NCBI RefSeq assembly: GCF_019145205.1
Contig: NZ_JAHSTT010000009.1
Location: forward strand, 170,794-234,793
Direction: 5' to 3'
DNA length: 64,000 nt
Source of the DNA: Pseudomonas khavaziana
GTDB lineage: Bacteria; Pseudomonadota; Gammaproteobacteria; Pseudomonadales; Pseudomonadaceae
Position numbers and translations under genes: made by a program. The notes under the pieces were generated by a model. The model was not told the origin of the DNA, ran no database searches, and saw only the letters and a program-made list of their open reading frames with translations. Shown in pieces: positions 17,445-25,305 of the stretch; the stretch's first letter is position 1, and each line of letters opens with the position of its first letter.

Positions 17445-17538
17445 GGTCCAAGGCAAAGTGCCAATCCATGGCGGCAAAAGTAATCAGAGGCCTGCGGCCC
17501 ACTAACTCTGCGCGCTGTGGTTTTTCTACCGCTATCAC

Positions 17539-17574
17539 AACAATGCCCCGTATCTAGCGATACGGGGCATTGTT
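17539..17574. terminator. Perfect 16-bp hairpin between convergent genes
   Basis: AACAATGCCCCGTATC, loop TAGC, then the exact reverse complement. It lies between the hemerythrin gene (+) and the PLDc_N-like gene (-), the position of a bidirectional terminator, but there is no run of T on either side. Confidence 0.55.
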
Positions 17575-17601
17575 AAACATGGGATGTAGCCACCCTGCAC
17601 C

Positions 17602-17808
17602 TCAGTCTTTACGCGCTGAGGCCATCTCGCGCTTGGGTCCGAACAGCGCCCACACAATCAAGCCCAGCAACGGCACGAAGATCAGGATCACCAGCCACAG
17701 CCCCTTGCTCTCCCAGCCACCGGTGCTGCGCAATACGACGTTGATTGCCCACAGTTCCGCCAGCAGCAGAATCACCGCCAATACGATCCAGATATAGTCT
17801 ACTTGCAT
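17602..17808 (-). CDS. Small membrane protein with PLDc_N-like domain
   Basis: A 68-aa protein with two hydrophobic segments (IWIVLAVILLLAELWAINVVL, about 6-26, and GLWLVILIFVPLLGLIVWALF, about 36-56) ending in GPKREMASARKD, the pattern of phospholipase D N-terminal/cardiolipin synthase-like small membrane proteins (PLDc_N). No catalytic HKD domain, so no enzyme activity is expected. A near-consensus AGGAGGTGA precedes the ATG. Monocistronic. Confidence 0.82.
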   Translation of the reverse strand: MQVDYIWIVLAVILLLAELWAINVVLRSTGGWESKGLWLVILIFVPLLGLIVWALFGPKREMASARKD

Positions 17809-17986
17809 GAATCACCTCCTGAGGTCTATGTATTAGGTCAAGTATCTGGCCTCAGGGTTCCATCCGATTTCAACGACCCTGCCTTCTCCCAGGGTTGATT
17901 ACACCCTCATGTCGATGCTCACGGCAGCGGGAAGTTGCGGTAACTCTGTGAGCAAGGGTCAATGCCGGAACCGGGACCAGCCGTGC

Positions 17987-18544
17987 TCAGAGCCCTCCGG
18001 GTTTGCCAAGCATGCGCCGCAACACTCGGGAATCCCCCCGTAGGGAGTGCAGGATCACGGCGCCGATATGACCGACAATCAACACCAGCATCGCCCATCC
18101 CAGTTCGCTATGAAAATCTCGGCCCAGGTCGATCATCCACTGTATTTTCTCACCCTCCAGGCCTGACATGATCGTCAGGCCAAACGCCGAGAATTCGCGC
18201 CCGGAACCGTACTGGCGCAGCAACCCGATAGCGGGAATCAGGAACATCAATACATACAGCGCACCATGCCCGAAAGACGCCAGGCTGTTCACGCTCGGCG
18301 GACGGTTATGGCGGTGCAGCAGATTCCAGCCGGCCCGCAGTATCAGCAGCACCAGCAATAGCAGACCCGCAGGCTTGTGGTAGGGCCATAGCAGTTTGTC
18401 CAGTGTGGAGTCGGACGCCAGGTAATGGGTCACTGCAGTGCAATAGCTCCAGGTGAAGAGCAAGGCCATCAACCAATGTAGCGTTCGGCTGACAGCATCG
18501 TAGTGAGCATCAGGGGAATGGGGAGTCTCGAAAGTATTCTTCAT
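17987..18544 (-). CDS. Cytochrome b561 family protein
   Basis: A 185-aa four-helix membrane cytochrome b561/CybB-like protein. Helices and likely heme ligands: TLHWLMALLFTW, WPYHKPAGLLLLVLLIL, FGHGALYVLMFLIPAIGLL and FHSELGWAMLVLIVGHIGAVILHS. It moves electrons from quinol in the inner membrane; in bacteria related proteins act as superoxide:quinone oxidoreductases. The longer in-frame start is rejected; ATG at 18544 (MKNTFETPHSPDAHYD) has AGAGG upstream. Monocistronic as far as seen. Confidence 0.9.
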   Translation of the reverse strand: MKNTFETPHSPDAHYDAVSRTLHWLMALLFTWSYCTAVTHYLASDSTLDKLLWPYHKPAGLLLLVLLILRAGWNLLHRHNRPPSVNSLASFGHGALYVLMFLIPAIGLLRQYGSGREFSAFGLTIMSGLEGEKIQWMIDLGRDFHSELGWAMLVLIVGHIGAVILHSLRGDSRVLRRMLGKPGGL

Positions 18545-18695
18545 CGCGGCCTCTTTTTTTTGATATCGAAGATGAACATCGCATTCCTGCCGGTAAAAAA
18601 ACACCGATCCCACGGGAAGTAGGAAAAATCAGGGGATTCCTACAATTTTATGAAATACCGCCCGGGCGACGCCATTACCCACGTCGCGCGGTGCC

Positions 18696-19241
18696 TCAAG
18701 GCACGGGCAACCAACCACCGAAACGCGCCTGGCGGGTCAACGGACACCAGGCAAAGTCCCCTGCCGGGTCTGGCAACGCCTGGCGTTCGGCGCCCAGTGA
18801 TGCTGCGCCCTTCCAATCGAAAACCCTTGTCCCTTGCCAGGCCAGCACCACGCCCTGGGCCTGGCTTTGATCGGTATTGACCCAACACGCCGCCGAGGCC
18901 GTCATAAAGGCTTCGATGGGCTCGTCGCCGATCTGCGCACGGTAAGCCGAGCCCAGTAGCCAGCGACACACGTTCAGGTGATAGGTCCAATCCAGCGCTG
19001 GCCGATTACGATAGGCCCAGGTCATGAAACTGCGGAACAGGTTCAGCCCCTCCGGTGGGTCAAGCTTGAGCAGTGCCGGGCAGATATCAAACAACGTGTG
19101 CCAATGGGGCAACAGGCGTGCATCCAGGTGCACGAAACAGCGGGAGTTACTCGGGTAATCGGGCAGCACCAGCTCCGCGCGCAGGCGGCGAGATGCCTTG
19201 CTGACCAGGCGGTTGGCGCCTGCAGGCAATTGATGATTCAT
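18696..19241 (-). CDS. Hypothetical protein
   Basis: A 181-aa soluble protein not recognised. It is rich in Trp (for example HWHTLF, SFMTWAYRNRPALDWTYH, VNTDQSQAQGVVLAWQG) with no signal peptide or membrane segment and no catalytic motif seen. ATG at 19241 is used; GTG at 19250 is possible and neither has a strong ribosome site. Lies between cytochrome b561 and the copper-related genes on the minus strand; coding-style codon use supports it being real. Confidence 0.65.
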   Translation of the reverse strand: MNHQLPAGANRLVSKASRRLRAELVLPDYPSNSRCFVHLDARLLPHWHTLFDICPALLKLDPPEGLNLFRSFMTWAYRNRPALDWTYHLNVCRWLLGSAYRAQIGDEPIEAFMTASAACWVNTDQSQAQGVVLAWQGTRVFDWKGAASLGAERQALPDPAGDFAWCPLTRQARFGGWLPVP

Positions 19242-19304
19242 GGGTCGCACTCACAGTCGTGACGATAGAACGTCCCCCTGGTCACAGGGGGCCCAAGGCA
19301 CACG

Positions 19305-19688
19305 TCAGAAGTCTGGGGAAGCGCGGGGGTTGGCCGAGGGCCAGGAGTAACGCGGTGGCGCCTTATTGCGCCGCTCATGGGCAGGACGCGGGGTTTGCGC
19401 CAGGCCCAACAGCCAGGCCAGGCCGATCAGGAAGACGATGGCGACGGTAACGGCGCTGCACACCGGGCAGGCAAAGTAGTTCGAGATGTTGCTGGAATTC
19501 GGGTTAGCCAACCCTTTATCGGAAATCGGCGGCTGGCCGCCGTCCGCTGAACAGAACAGGCCACCGATGCCATTGAGTTGCTGGCCCATCATCTGGCCAT
19601 GCCCTAAACCGCAGGCGAACAGGTTCATCAGCACGCAAAAGTACAGGGCCCAGGCGATCAGCGAACGGTCACAGTGGCGCAATTTCAT
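19305..19688 (-). CDS. DUF2946 membrane protein (copper-associated)
   Basis: A 127-aa protein with an N-terminal hydrophobic segment (RSLIAWALYFCVLMNLFACGLGHGQMMG) and a second one (ACPVCSAVTVAIVFLIGLAWLLGLA, about 73-97) bearing CPVC. This is the DUF2946 pattern, often linked to copper or cytochrome oxidase assembly genes. Met/His/Cys-rich loops (GHGQMMG, CPVC) fit metal handling. It is divergent from SCO and PCuAC genes, 194 bases away. Function is inferred from context. Confidence 0.82.
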   Translation of the reverse strand: MKLRHCDRSLIAWALYFCVLMNLFACGLGHGQMMGQQLNGIGGLFCSADGGQPPISDKGLANPNSSNISNYFACPVCSAVTVAIVFLIGLAWLLGLAQTPRPAHERRNKAPPRYSWPSANPRASPDF

Positions 19689-19882
19689 GGCGGCGACTCT
19701 ACCACCGAAGCCGCAAAAGGATGAAATACGGCGCGCCCCTGTGGCAGAACGTCGCAGATTACGCCGGCCAGCCAGGGTTGCTAGACTGTGGGCCCTCCTC
19801 GTTTCTACGTTTCAAAGCCTGGCTTTCAAAGCCTGATGTGTAGATCCAGAGCAATGCAGGCGTTTCACAGGATGCACAGTTA

Positions 19883-20491
19883 ATGAGTACGTTATTCACC
19901 CGCCGCAAAGTGCTGACCGGCATGGGCCTGTTGGGCCTGGGCAGCCTGCTGGGCGGCTGTGACTACAGCCCCAAGCTGAATTTCAAATACGGCAAGGACC
20001 TCAGTGACAAGATCATGGGCCGCACCTTCAAGCTCAAGAACACCGACGGCGAAACCGTCACCCTGAGTTCGTACCGTGGCCTGATGCCGGTGGTGTTCTT
20101 CGGCTTCACCCAGTGCCCCGCGGTCTGCCCCACCACCCTGGCCCGCGCCGCCCAGGCCAAGAAGCTGATGGGCCGCGACGGTGAGATCATGCAGGTGGTG
20201 TTCATCACCCTGGACCCCGAGCGCGACACCCCTGAAATCCTCGACAAGTACGTCAAGGCCTTCGACCCCAGCTTCGAAGCGCTCTACGGCACCCCGGAAG
20301 AAATCGCCGTGGCCGCGAAGGAGTTCGGGATCTTTTATGAAAAGATCCCTGCCGGCGACACCTACACCCTATCCCACACCGCCACCAGTTTCGTGTTCGA
20401 CACCCGTGGCAACCTGCGCCTTGGCTTGCAGGCATCCCTTACCGCTCAAGAGTGCGCAGAAGACCTGCTCACCGTCATGGAGGTCTGCTAA
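19883..20491 (+). CDS. SCO1/SenC family copper chaperone lipoprotein
   Basis: A 202-aa thioredoxin-fold SCO protein. The N-terminus has RRKVLTGMGLLGLGSLLGGC: a twin-arginine-like, lipobox-bearing signal, so it is probably a periplasmic inner-membrane lipoprotein. Copper ligands are visible: CxxxC in GFTQCPAVCPTT and the distal His in TLSHTATSFVFD. SCO proteins help load CuA of cytochrome oxidase or sense thiol/copper redox. Its TAA overlaps the next ATG (TAATG), coupling it to the PCuAC chaperone. Confidence 0.93.
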   Translation: MSTLFTRRKVLTGMGLLGLGSLLGGCDYSPKLNFKYGKDLSDKIMGRTFKLKNTDGETVTLSSYRGLMPVVFFGFTQCPAVCPTTLARAAQAKKLMGRDGEIMQVVFITLDPERDTPEILDKYVKAFDPSFEALYGTPEEIAVAAKEFGIFYEKIPAGDTYTLSHTATSFVFDTRGNLRLGLQASLTAQECAEDLLTVMEVC

Positions 20492-20973
20492 TGACTGCCG
20501 TTCAACACCTCAAGCGCCTGACACTCGGCCTCACCCTGCTGGGCCTCGCCGCCCACGCCAGCGCCCAGGTGCTGGTCACCGACGCCTGGGTGCGCGCCTC
20601 CGTGCCGGGCCAGCCGTCCAGCGGCGCGTTCATGACCGTCACCGCCGACAGCGACAGCCGGCTGCTCAGCGTGGCCTCGCCGGTGGCCAAGGACGTGCAG
20701 ATCCATGAAATGAGCATGAAGGACGACGTGATGCGCATGGGTCCGGTGGACTCGGTGGCCCTGCCTGCTGGCAAAGCCGTCAAGCTCGACCCGAACGGCT
20801 ACCACGTGATGCTGATGGGCCTGACCGGCCAGATCAAGGAAGGCGACCAGGTGCCGCTGACCCTCACGGTGCAGGATGCCAAGGGTGAAAAGCAGACGGT
20901 TGAAGTAAAGGCTGCCGCCCGTGGCCTGGATGGCATGGACCATAGCAAGATGGACCATAGCAAGATGCATTGA
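20491..20973 (+). CDS. Periplasmic copper chaperone PCuAC
   Basis: A 160-aa protein with a signal peptide (MTAVQHLKRLTLGLTLLGLAAHASA) and PCuAC domain: VTDAWVRASVPGQPSSGAFM and the H-x10-M-x21-H-x-M type copper site in IHEMSMKDDVMRM and NGYHVMLMG. The C-terminus has a tandem MDHSKMDHSKMH, an extra Met/His metal-binding tail. PCuAC delivers Cu(I) to CuA oxidase together with SCO. The start overlaps the SCO stop (TAATG); the longer in-frame start inside SCO is rejected. Confidence 0.93.
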   Translation: MTAVQHLKRLTLGLTLLGLAAHASAQVLVTDAWVRASVPGQPSSGAFMTVTADSDSRLLSVASPVAKDVQIHEMSMKDDVMRMGPVDSVALPAGKAVKLDPNGYHVMLMGLTGQIKEGDQVPLTLTVQDAKGEKQTVEVKAAARGLDGMDHSKMDHSKMH

Positions 20974-20996
20974 TTGGGCTGCGGGAAAGGGCCCTC

Positions 20997-21136
20997 TGTA
21001 GGAGCGAGCTTGCTCGCGAAAAACGTCAACGATAACGCGTGCTTCCTGAATGAACGCGGCGCCTGTGAGTTTTTCGCGAGCAAGCTCGCTCCTACAAAAG
21101 CCTTAACTGACTGGCATTAGGACAAGTCCCACATTT
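20997..21136. repeat. Class B REPIN with one-sided class A arm
   Basis: A class B REPIN (20997-21096, interior ACGTCAACGATAACGCGTG as at 52060 and 24299) is followed by the arm CTTAACTGACTGGCATTAGG at 21102 and a shortened class A end (CAAGTCCCACATTTT). The matching left arm is absent, suggesting a decayed composite element like 21-274. Confidence 0.85.
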
Positions 21137-21203
21137 TGACCGGATACAACCAATCCAAAGATACTTGTTATCCTGCCGCTCCAACCCACATGGACGCGCG
21201 CCT

Positions 21204-21695
21204 ATGCAGATCGCCCCCGCCTTCATCCTGCACCAGACCGAGCACTGGCTGCTCAATCACCACCAGGCGTCAAAGCTGCCGGGCTACCTGATGCTGGGCG
21301 CCAAGGCACCGATCGATTCGCTCGCCGATATGCCTGACGCCGCACTGGCCGAACTGGGCGGCTTGCTCGCCAATATCCAGCGCGTGATGCAAGCCCGACT
21401 CCAGCCAAAATGGTTGTACATCAGCCGTTACGGTCATATGCCAGGCTTGCCGCTGCACTTTCACTTCATCCCCGTCTATGCCTGGGTTGAACAAGCGTTC
21501 TGGCAGGATGAACGCTATCGCACATTGCAGCGTCTTGGCGCCCAGGAACTCCAGGAAACGCTGACCGATGGGGCCGAACTGACCCTGTTTGTATGGCGCG
21601 AATTTGGCGAAAGCACTACACCCCCGCAGATTCAAGGGCCGGGGGTTGAGCAGGTGATTGAACAATTGCGTGCGGCATTCAAGCTCCAGGCATGA
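21204..21695 (+). CDS. HIT family protein
   Basis: A 163-aa histidine-triad-superfamily protein. The HIT motif region reads LPLHFHFIPVYAW (about residues 90-102): the first His of H-x-H-x-H is replaced by Pro, the other two are present. KLPGYLMLGAKAPIDSLADM fits the nucleotide-binding N-terminal half. Likely a nucleotide hydrolase or transferase of unknown substrate. ATG at 21204; the upstream in-frame start lacks similarity. Its 3' end overlaps the convergent GNAT gene by 17 bases. Confidence 0.8.
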   Translation: MQIAPAFILHQTEHWLLNHHQASKLPGYLMLGAKAPIDSLADMPDAALAELGGLLANIQRVMQARLQPKWLYISRYGHMPGLPLHFHFIPVYAWVEQAFWQDERYRTLQRLGAQELQETLTDGAELTLFVWREFGESTTPPQIQGPGVEQVIEQLRAAFKLQA

Positions 21696-22161
21696 CACGC
21701 AGCCGCTTCACCATCGGAATACACGCCAGCACCAGCCCCGACGGCGAGCGATACACCGCCTGCTCATCGCCCACATAACCACACCCCCGATAGAAACCCA
21801 CCGCATTCAAGGTTGCATCCAGCACCACCTCGTCAATGGCCCGTTGCCGCGCAACGTCCTCCAGGTGGTCAAGCATCGCCTTGCCATATCCACGCCCGGT
21901 GAACCCAGGCCGCACGAACAATGCCCCCACTTCATTGTTATCAAGGTCGAGCATGCCGGTGGCGACGGCCTCGCCGTTCACCCAGCCCAGGTAAAACAGT
22001 TTGTCCATCAGCACGTCGTAGCCATCGGCGGCCTTGCCCCGCGTCCAAAGCGCCATCTGCTCGGCACTGTAGGCGCCGATGCACTGGTCAAGGATGGCGT
22101 CGCGGCGGATGTCAAACGCGCAGTTGGCGTCCTCGGGTGACGCGCGGATTATCTCCAGCAT
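21679..22161 (-). CDS. GNAT family N-acetyltransferase
   Basis: A 160-aa GNAT protein. The acetyl-CoA pyrophosphate-binding loop is seen as VRPGFTGRGYGKAMLDHLEDVA (R/Q-x-x-G-x-G/A type), followed by LDATLNAVGFYRGCGYV, the usual late beta strand and Tyr. Substrate unknown. ATG at 22161 (MLEIIRASPED) is preferred over a start 24 bases upstream. Convergent with and overlapping the HIT gene by 17 bases. Confidence 0.9.
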   Translation of the reverse strand: MLEIIRASPEDANCAFDIRRDAILDQCIGAYSAEQMALWTRGKAADGYDVLMDKLFYLGWVNGEAVATGMLDLDNNEVGALFVRPGFTGRGYGKAMLDHLEDVARQRAIDEVVLDATLNAVGFYRGCGYVGDEQAVYRSPSGLVLACIPMVKRLRVMPGA

Positions 22162-22336
22162 TGCAATGTCCTTGTGTGACCTCAATTTGCCATTAGCCCA
22201 TTTGTGCTAATCGACCCTTCCCAACTGCGGCGCTATATTCCCCGGCACTTCCAACGCTCGTCCGGCACCGCGCATCCATTGCGCGCGGGTTCGTTGTGCG
22301 TTGGAAAAACCATAACAACCCCAAGGAAGAAGCACC

Positions 22337-22672
22337 ATGAAACTCCACTCCCCCGTTACTCGCCTTGCCCTGCTGGGCGCCCTGATGATCGGCGTAGCCG
22401 GTTGCAGCAATATCAAGCCCACTGAAGACCATCTCAAGACGCTGTCGGAGACCAACCTGGGCGAGCCGGTAAAACGTATCTCCAATGTGCGCAGCGACTC
22501 CATGACCACCTACTATGTGGCCAACACCGCATCCGGCGAATACAACTGCTCCGTACCCAGCGGTGCCAGCGGCGGTGCGTTCGCAATCGCCAGCTTTGGC
22601 CTGATGAAACCTGCCGCCTACTGCCAGCCCAAAGGCGCACGTGGAAACGGGCTGACGCCATTCATGCAGTAA
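22337..22672 (+). CDS. Small lipoprotein of unknown function
   Basis: A 111-aa protein with a type II signal and lipobox GVAGC (Cys near 23). The mature part (SNIKPTEDHLKTLSETNLGEPV...MTTYYVANTASGEYNCSVPSG) has two more Cys (NCSV, AYCQ) that could form a disulphide. No family recognised. AAGGAAG lies ahead of the ATG. Its last 11 bases overlap the convergent hybrid kinase gene. Confidence 0.8.
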   Translation: MKLHSPVTRLALLGALMIGVAGCSNIKPTEDHLKTLSETNLGEPVKRISNVRSDSMTTYYVANTASGEYNCSVPSGASGGAFAIASFGLMKPAAYCQPKGARGNGLTPFMQ

Positions 22673-24275
22673 TGTTTTCCCGTCTGAGGTCGCGCAACCT
22701 GCCGCGCAGTTCCGCAGGGCGCACCGGCTTGGAGAGTATTGCGATCTGACGGTCGTGCAACGCAGCCTGGATTTTCTCCACGTCATGACCGGTGAGGATC
22801 AACGCCGGCACCGCCCAGCCACGTTGCTGGCGTAGCTGATCGATGCATTCGATACCGGTGGCGTGGTTGCCCAGGTCATAGTCGGCGACGATGATGTCGC
22901 AGTCGCTGACCAGGCCCTGCCCACTGGACTCGGCCTGCACCTCGCAACCCCAGCGCTCCAGCAGGGCCTGGGTGGCGAGCAGTACGTTGTGGTCATCTTC
23001 CACCAGGCATACTTTCAAACCCGTGAGCAGGCCGGCCTGGCGCGCATCGGCGCGCAATGCCGGTTGAACCGGCGCAGTGGCGAGTGCCAGGCCATGCAGG
23101 CTTACTGAGGTGCCACGGCCCACCCGCGAACGCAGGCTTACGCGCAACCCCATCAATTGCCCCAGGCGCTTAACGATGGACAGCCCCAGGCCGACGCCTT
23201 CGACGTCCTTGTCGCGCAATTGACGCACGCGGTAGAACTCCTCGAAAACCTGTGACAGATGCTCCCTGGCAATCCCCCGCCCCTGGTCATGCACCTCCAC
23301 CACCAGGCCGTCATCGCGAATACGCACGCCGACCAGCACTGGCCGTTGTGCCGCGTATTTGAAGCAATTGGAGAGCAGGTTCTGCACCATGGTCGCCAAC
23401 ATACCCGGGTCCACCAGTACCCAGTGGGTGCAAGGCCGCAAGCGTAGCTCCACGCCGGCCCAGCGTGCGGCTTCGGCGTTCTGGCGCATCAGGTCGGCGA
23501 GGAAGTCGCCCAGGTGGATCACTTGGTATTTGGGCAGCAGCCGGCCATTGTCGAGGGTATAGAGATCAAGAATCGAACGGAACAGTTGCGACACGTTGAG
23601 CAGCGAACGGTCGATGTTATCCACCAGCCGCCGCTCGTCGTCCCCCAGCCGGGCTTCGCGCAGGCAGGCGGTGAACAGGCCGATGGAGTGGATCGGCTGG
23701 CGCAGGTCATGGCTGGCCTGGGCGAGAAAACGGGATTTTTCCAGATTGGCGGCGATGGCTTCTTCGGAAGCCTTGCGCGTACGCTCCAGCAGGATATGGG
23801 CGTACACCGGGATCACCGTGCTGGTGATCATCAGCATCAGCACCATGAACGGCTGCGCCTGCCACAGCGGCGTGAGCTGGTACACCACCAACAGCGCCAG
23901 CAACGCCAGCCCCGTGGCAATCGCCAGGTAGCGCGAGCCGTAGCGCATGCCGTTGCCCAGGTTCACCCAAACCATCACCGCATACAGCGGCAACGCCGCT
24001 TCACCGCCCACCACCAGGCCGAACGAAGTGCCGGTGTAGTCGTGGAGCATGCCGAAGATGCGCCGCGCCGGGTAATGCCCGGGCCAGCGCGCGATGACTT
24101 GGCGCAACACGATGGACGCCAGCAGGAACAGGAAGATATACAGGATCACCGGCAGGTAGGTGTCCAGCGAGTGCCCGGGCAGGAAACCCAGTAGGCTGAT
24201 ATACACAATGGCGATGGTGGCCACCACAATGCGCAGGTTAGCTTGGTCGAGTTCAGAGTTGGTCTCGAGACCCAT
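22662..24275 (-). CDS. Membrane hybrid sensor histidine kinase
   Basis: A 537-aa kinase with five or six N-terminal hydrophobic segments (about 18-180, e.g. YLPVILYIFLFLLASIVL), HisKA with H-box SRFLAQASHDLRQPIHSIGLF, HATPase with MVQNLLSNCFKYA, VHDQGRGI and GVGLGLSIV, and a C-terminal receiver with Asp in DIIVADYDLG. The start ATG at 24275 has AAGGAT at the right distance; ATG at 24281 is too close to it. The longer frame upstream is merely translated REPIN. It is divergent from a LuxR-type response regulator, its likely partner, with a REPIN in the gap. Confidence 0.9.
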   Translation of the reverse strand: MGLETNSELDQANLRIVVATIAIVYISLLGFLPGHSLDTYLPVILYIFLFLLASIVLRQVIARWPGHYPARRIFGMLHDYTGTSFGLVVGGEAALPLYAVMVWVNLGNGMRYGSRYLAIATGLALLALLVVYQLTPLWQAQPFMVLMLMITSTVIPVYAHILLERTRKASEEAIAANLEKSRFLAQASHDLRQPIHSIGLFTACLREARLGDDERRLVDNIDRSLLNVSQLFRSILDLYTLDNGRLLPKYQVIHLGDFLADLMRQNAEAARWAGVELRLRPCTHWVLVDPGMLATMVQNLLSNCFKYAAQRPVLVGVRIRDDGLVVEVHDQGRGIAREHLSQVFEEFYRVRQLRDKDVEGVGLGLSIVKRLGQLMGLRVSLRSRVGRGTSVSLHGLALATAPVQPALRADARQAGLLTGLKVCLVEDDHNVLLATQALLERWGCEVQAESSGQGLVSDCDIIVADYDLGNHATGIECIDQLRQQRGWAVPALILTGHDVEKIQAALHDRQIAILSKPVRPAELRGRLRDLRRENITA

Positions 24276-24298
24276 AGTCATATCCTTGACATATCCAC

Positions 24299-24398
24299 TG
24301 TAGGAGCGAGCTTGCTCGCGAACAACGCTAACGATAACGCGTGTTGTCTGATAGTGCGCGGTGCCTGTGCGTCCTTCGCGAGCACGCTCGCTCCTACA
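24299..24398. repeat. Class B REPIN in the kinase/regulator divergent promoter region
   Basis: Class B REP at 24299 and a slightly altered mirror (CGAGCACGCTCGCTCC) ending 24398, with the common interior CGCTAACGATAACGCGTG. It fills most of the 183-bp region between the kinase and the response regulator, leaving little space for promoters. Confidence 0.88.
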
Positions 24399-24458
24399 GT
24401 ATTGAGAGGGGTAAAGTAGCATGCCTCAGCACACCCTTGCCCCAGGAAGGAGCACACC

Positions 24459-25061
24459 ATGACCGGCCGGATCATCATCGCCGACGACCACCCGATGTTT
24501 CGCGAAGGCATGGCGCGTACCGTGCAACGCCTGTTGCCCGATGCCCAGGTGCAAGAGGCCGGCGACCTTGCCACGGTGAACGCACTGCTGCGCGAGGCCG
24601 GCGAAATCGACACCCTGATCCTCGACCTGCGTTTCCCCGGCCTGACCTGCATCAGCCAGTTGGCCGAACTGCGCCAGCAACTGCGGCGCACGACCCTGGT
24701 GGTGGTGTCGATGGTCGACGACGCCGCGCTGATCGAACAGGTCATGGCCCTGGGCGTGGACGGGTTTATCGGCAAAAACATCACCCCTGACGAGATAGGC
24801 CAGGCGCTGCTGGCGATCCGCGACGGCGAAGTGCTGGTCAAGTTCGCGCCGTCGGGCCTGCTGCCGCTGGGCACCCACACCCTTACCACCCGCCAGCGCG
24901 AAGTGCTGCGCATGATTGCCCAGGGCAAGACCAACAAGGAAATTGCCAAGGCCCTGGATATCTCGCCGTTTACCGTGCGAATCCATGTGTCGTCGCTGCT
25001 GCGCACGCTGGACGTGCCGTCGCGGGCGGCAGCAGCGGTGAAGTATTCCGGGGAGTTGTAG
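24459..25061 (+). CDS. LuxR/NarL-type response regulator
   Basis: A 200-aa two-domain regulator: receiver (IIIADDHPMFREGM, phospho-acceptor Asp in LILDLRFPG, Lys in GFIGKNITPDE) and a LuxR-type helix-turn-helix (LTTRQREVLRMIAQGKTNKEIAKALDISPFTVRIHVSSLLRTLDV). GGAAGGAG precedes the ATG. Probably activated by the divergent hybrid kinase. Targets unknown. A class A REPIN starts 7 bases after its stop. Confidence 0.92.
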   Translation: MTGRIIIADDHPMFREGMARTVQRLLPDAQVQEAGDLATVNALLREAGEIDTLILDLRFPGLTCISQLAELRQQLRRTTLVVVSMVDDAALIEQVMALGVDGFIGKNITPDEIGQALLAIRDGEVLVKFAPSGLLPLGTHTLTTRQREVLRMIAQGKTNKEIAKALDISPFTVRIHVSSLLRTLDVPSRAAAAVKYSGEL

Positions 25062-25067
25062 GTCAAA

Positions 25068-25156
25068 TGTGGGAGGGGGCTTGCTCCCGATGGAGGAGTC
25101 TCAGTAAATGCATCTGGGACTGACCCACCGCCGTCGGGAGCAAGCCCCCTCCCACA
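25068..25156. repeat. Class A REPIN
   Basis: Inverted class A REPs (TGTGGGAGGGGGCTTGCTCC at 25068, mirror ending 25156), starting just after the response regulator stop. Confidence 0.9.
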
Positions 25157-25218
25157 TTAAACCGAGTCGCATCAGTCAGGCGTCGCTCTGCATCCGATAT
25201 TTATGCTCACTTCCCAGC

Positions 25219-25236
25219 TTAATAATATTTTATTAA
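25219..25236. promoter_or_regulatory. AT-rich inverted repeat upstream of the monooxygenase operon
   Basis: TTAATAA, spacer TATT, TTATTAA: a perfect 7-bp inverted repeat in an otherwise GC-rich region, 70 bases before the flavin monooxygenase ATG. It is a candidate operator or promoter element; the cognate regulator may be the LysR protein at 28981-29892, unproven. Confidence 0.4.
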
Positions 25237-25305
25237 TCACCGCCCGCCGCCTAACTTGACGTCATGCCCAAGCTGAATCCAACTGCATTACGCAAGGACA
25301 GACAC

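Noticed and set aside
24276..24422. N-terminal extension of the membrane hybrid kinase
   Set aside because: The extra residues translate a REPIN (RSERAREG-type sequence) and precede a better start with a ribosome site.
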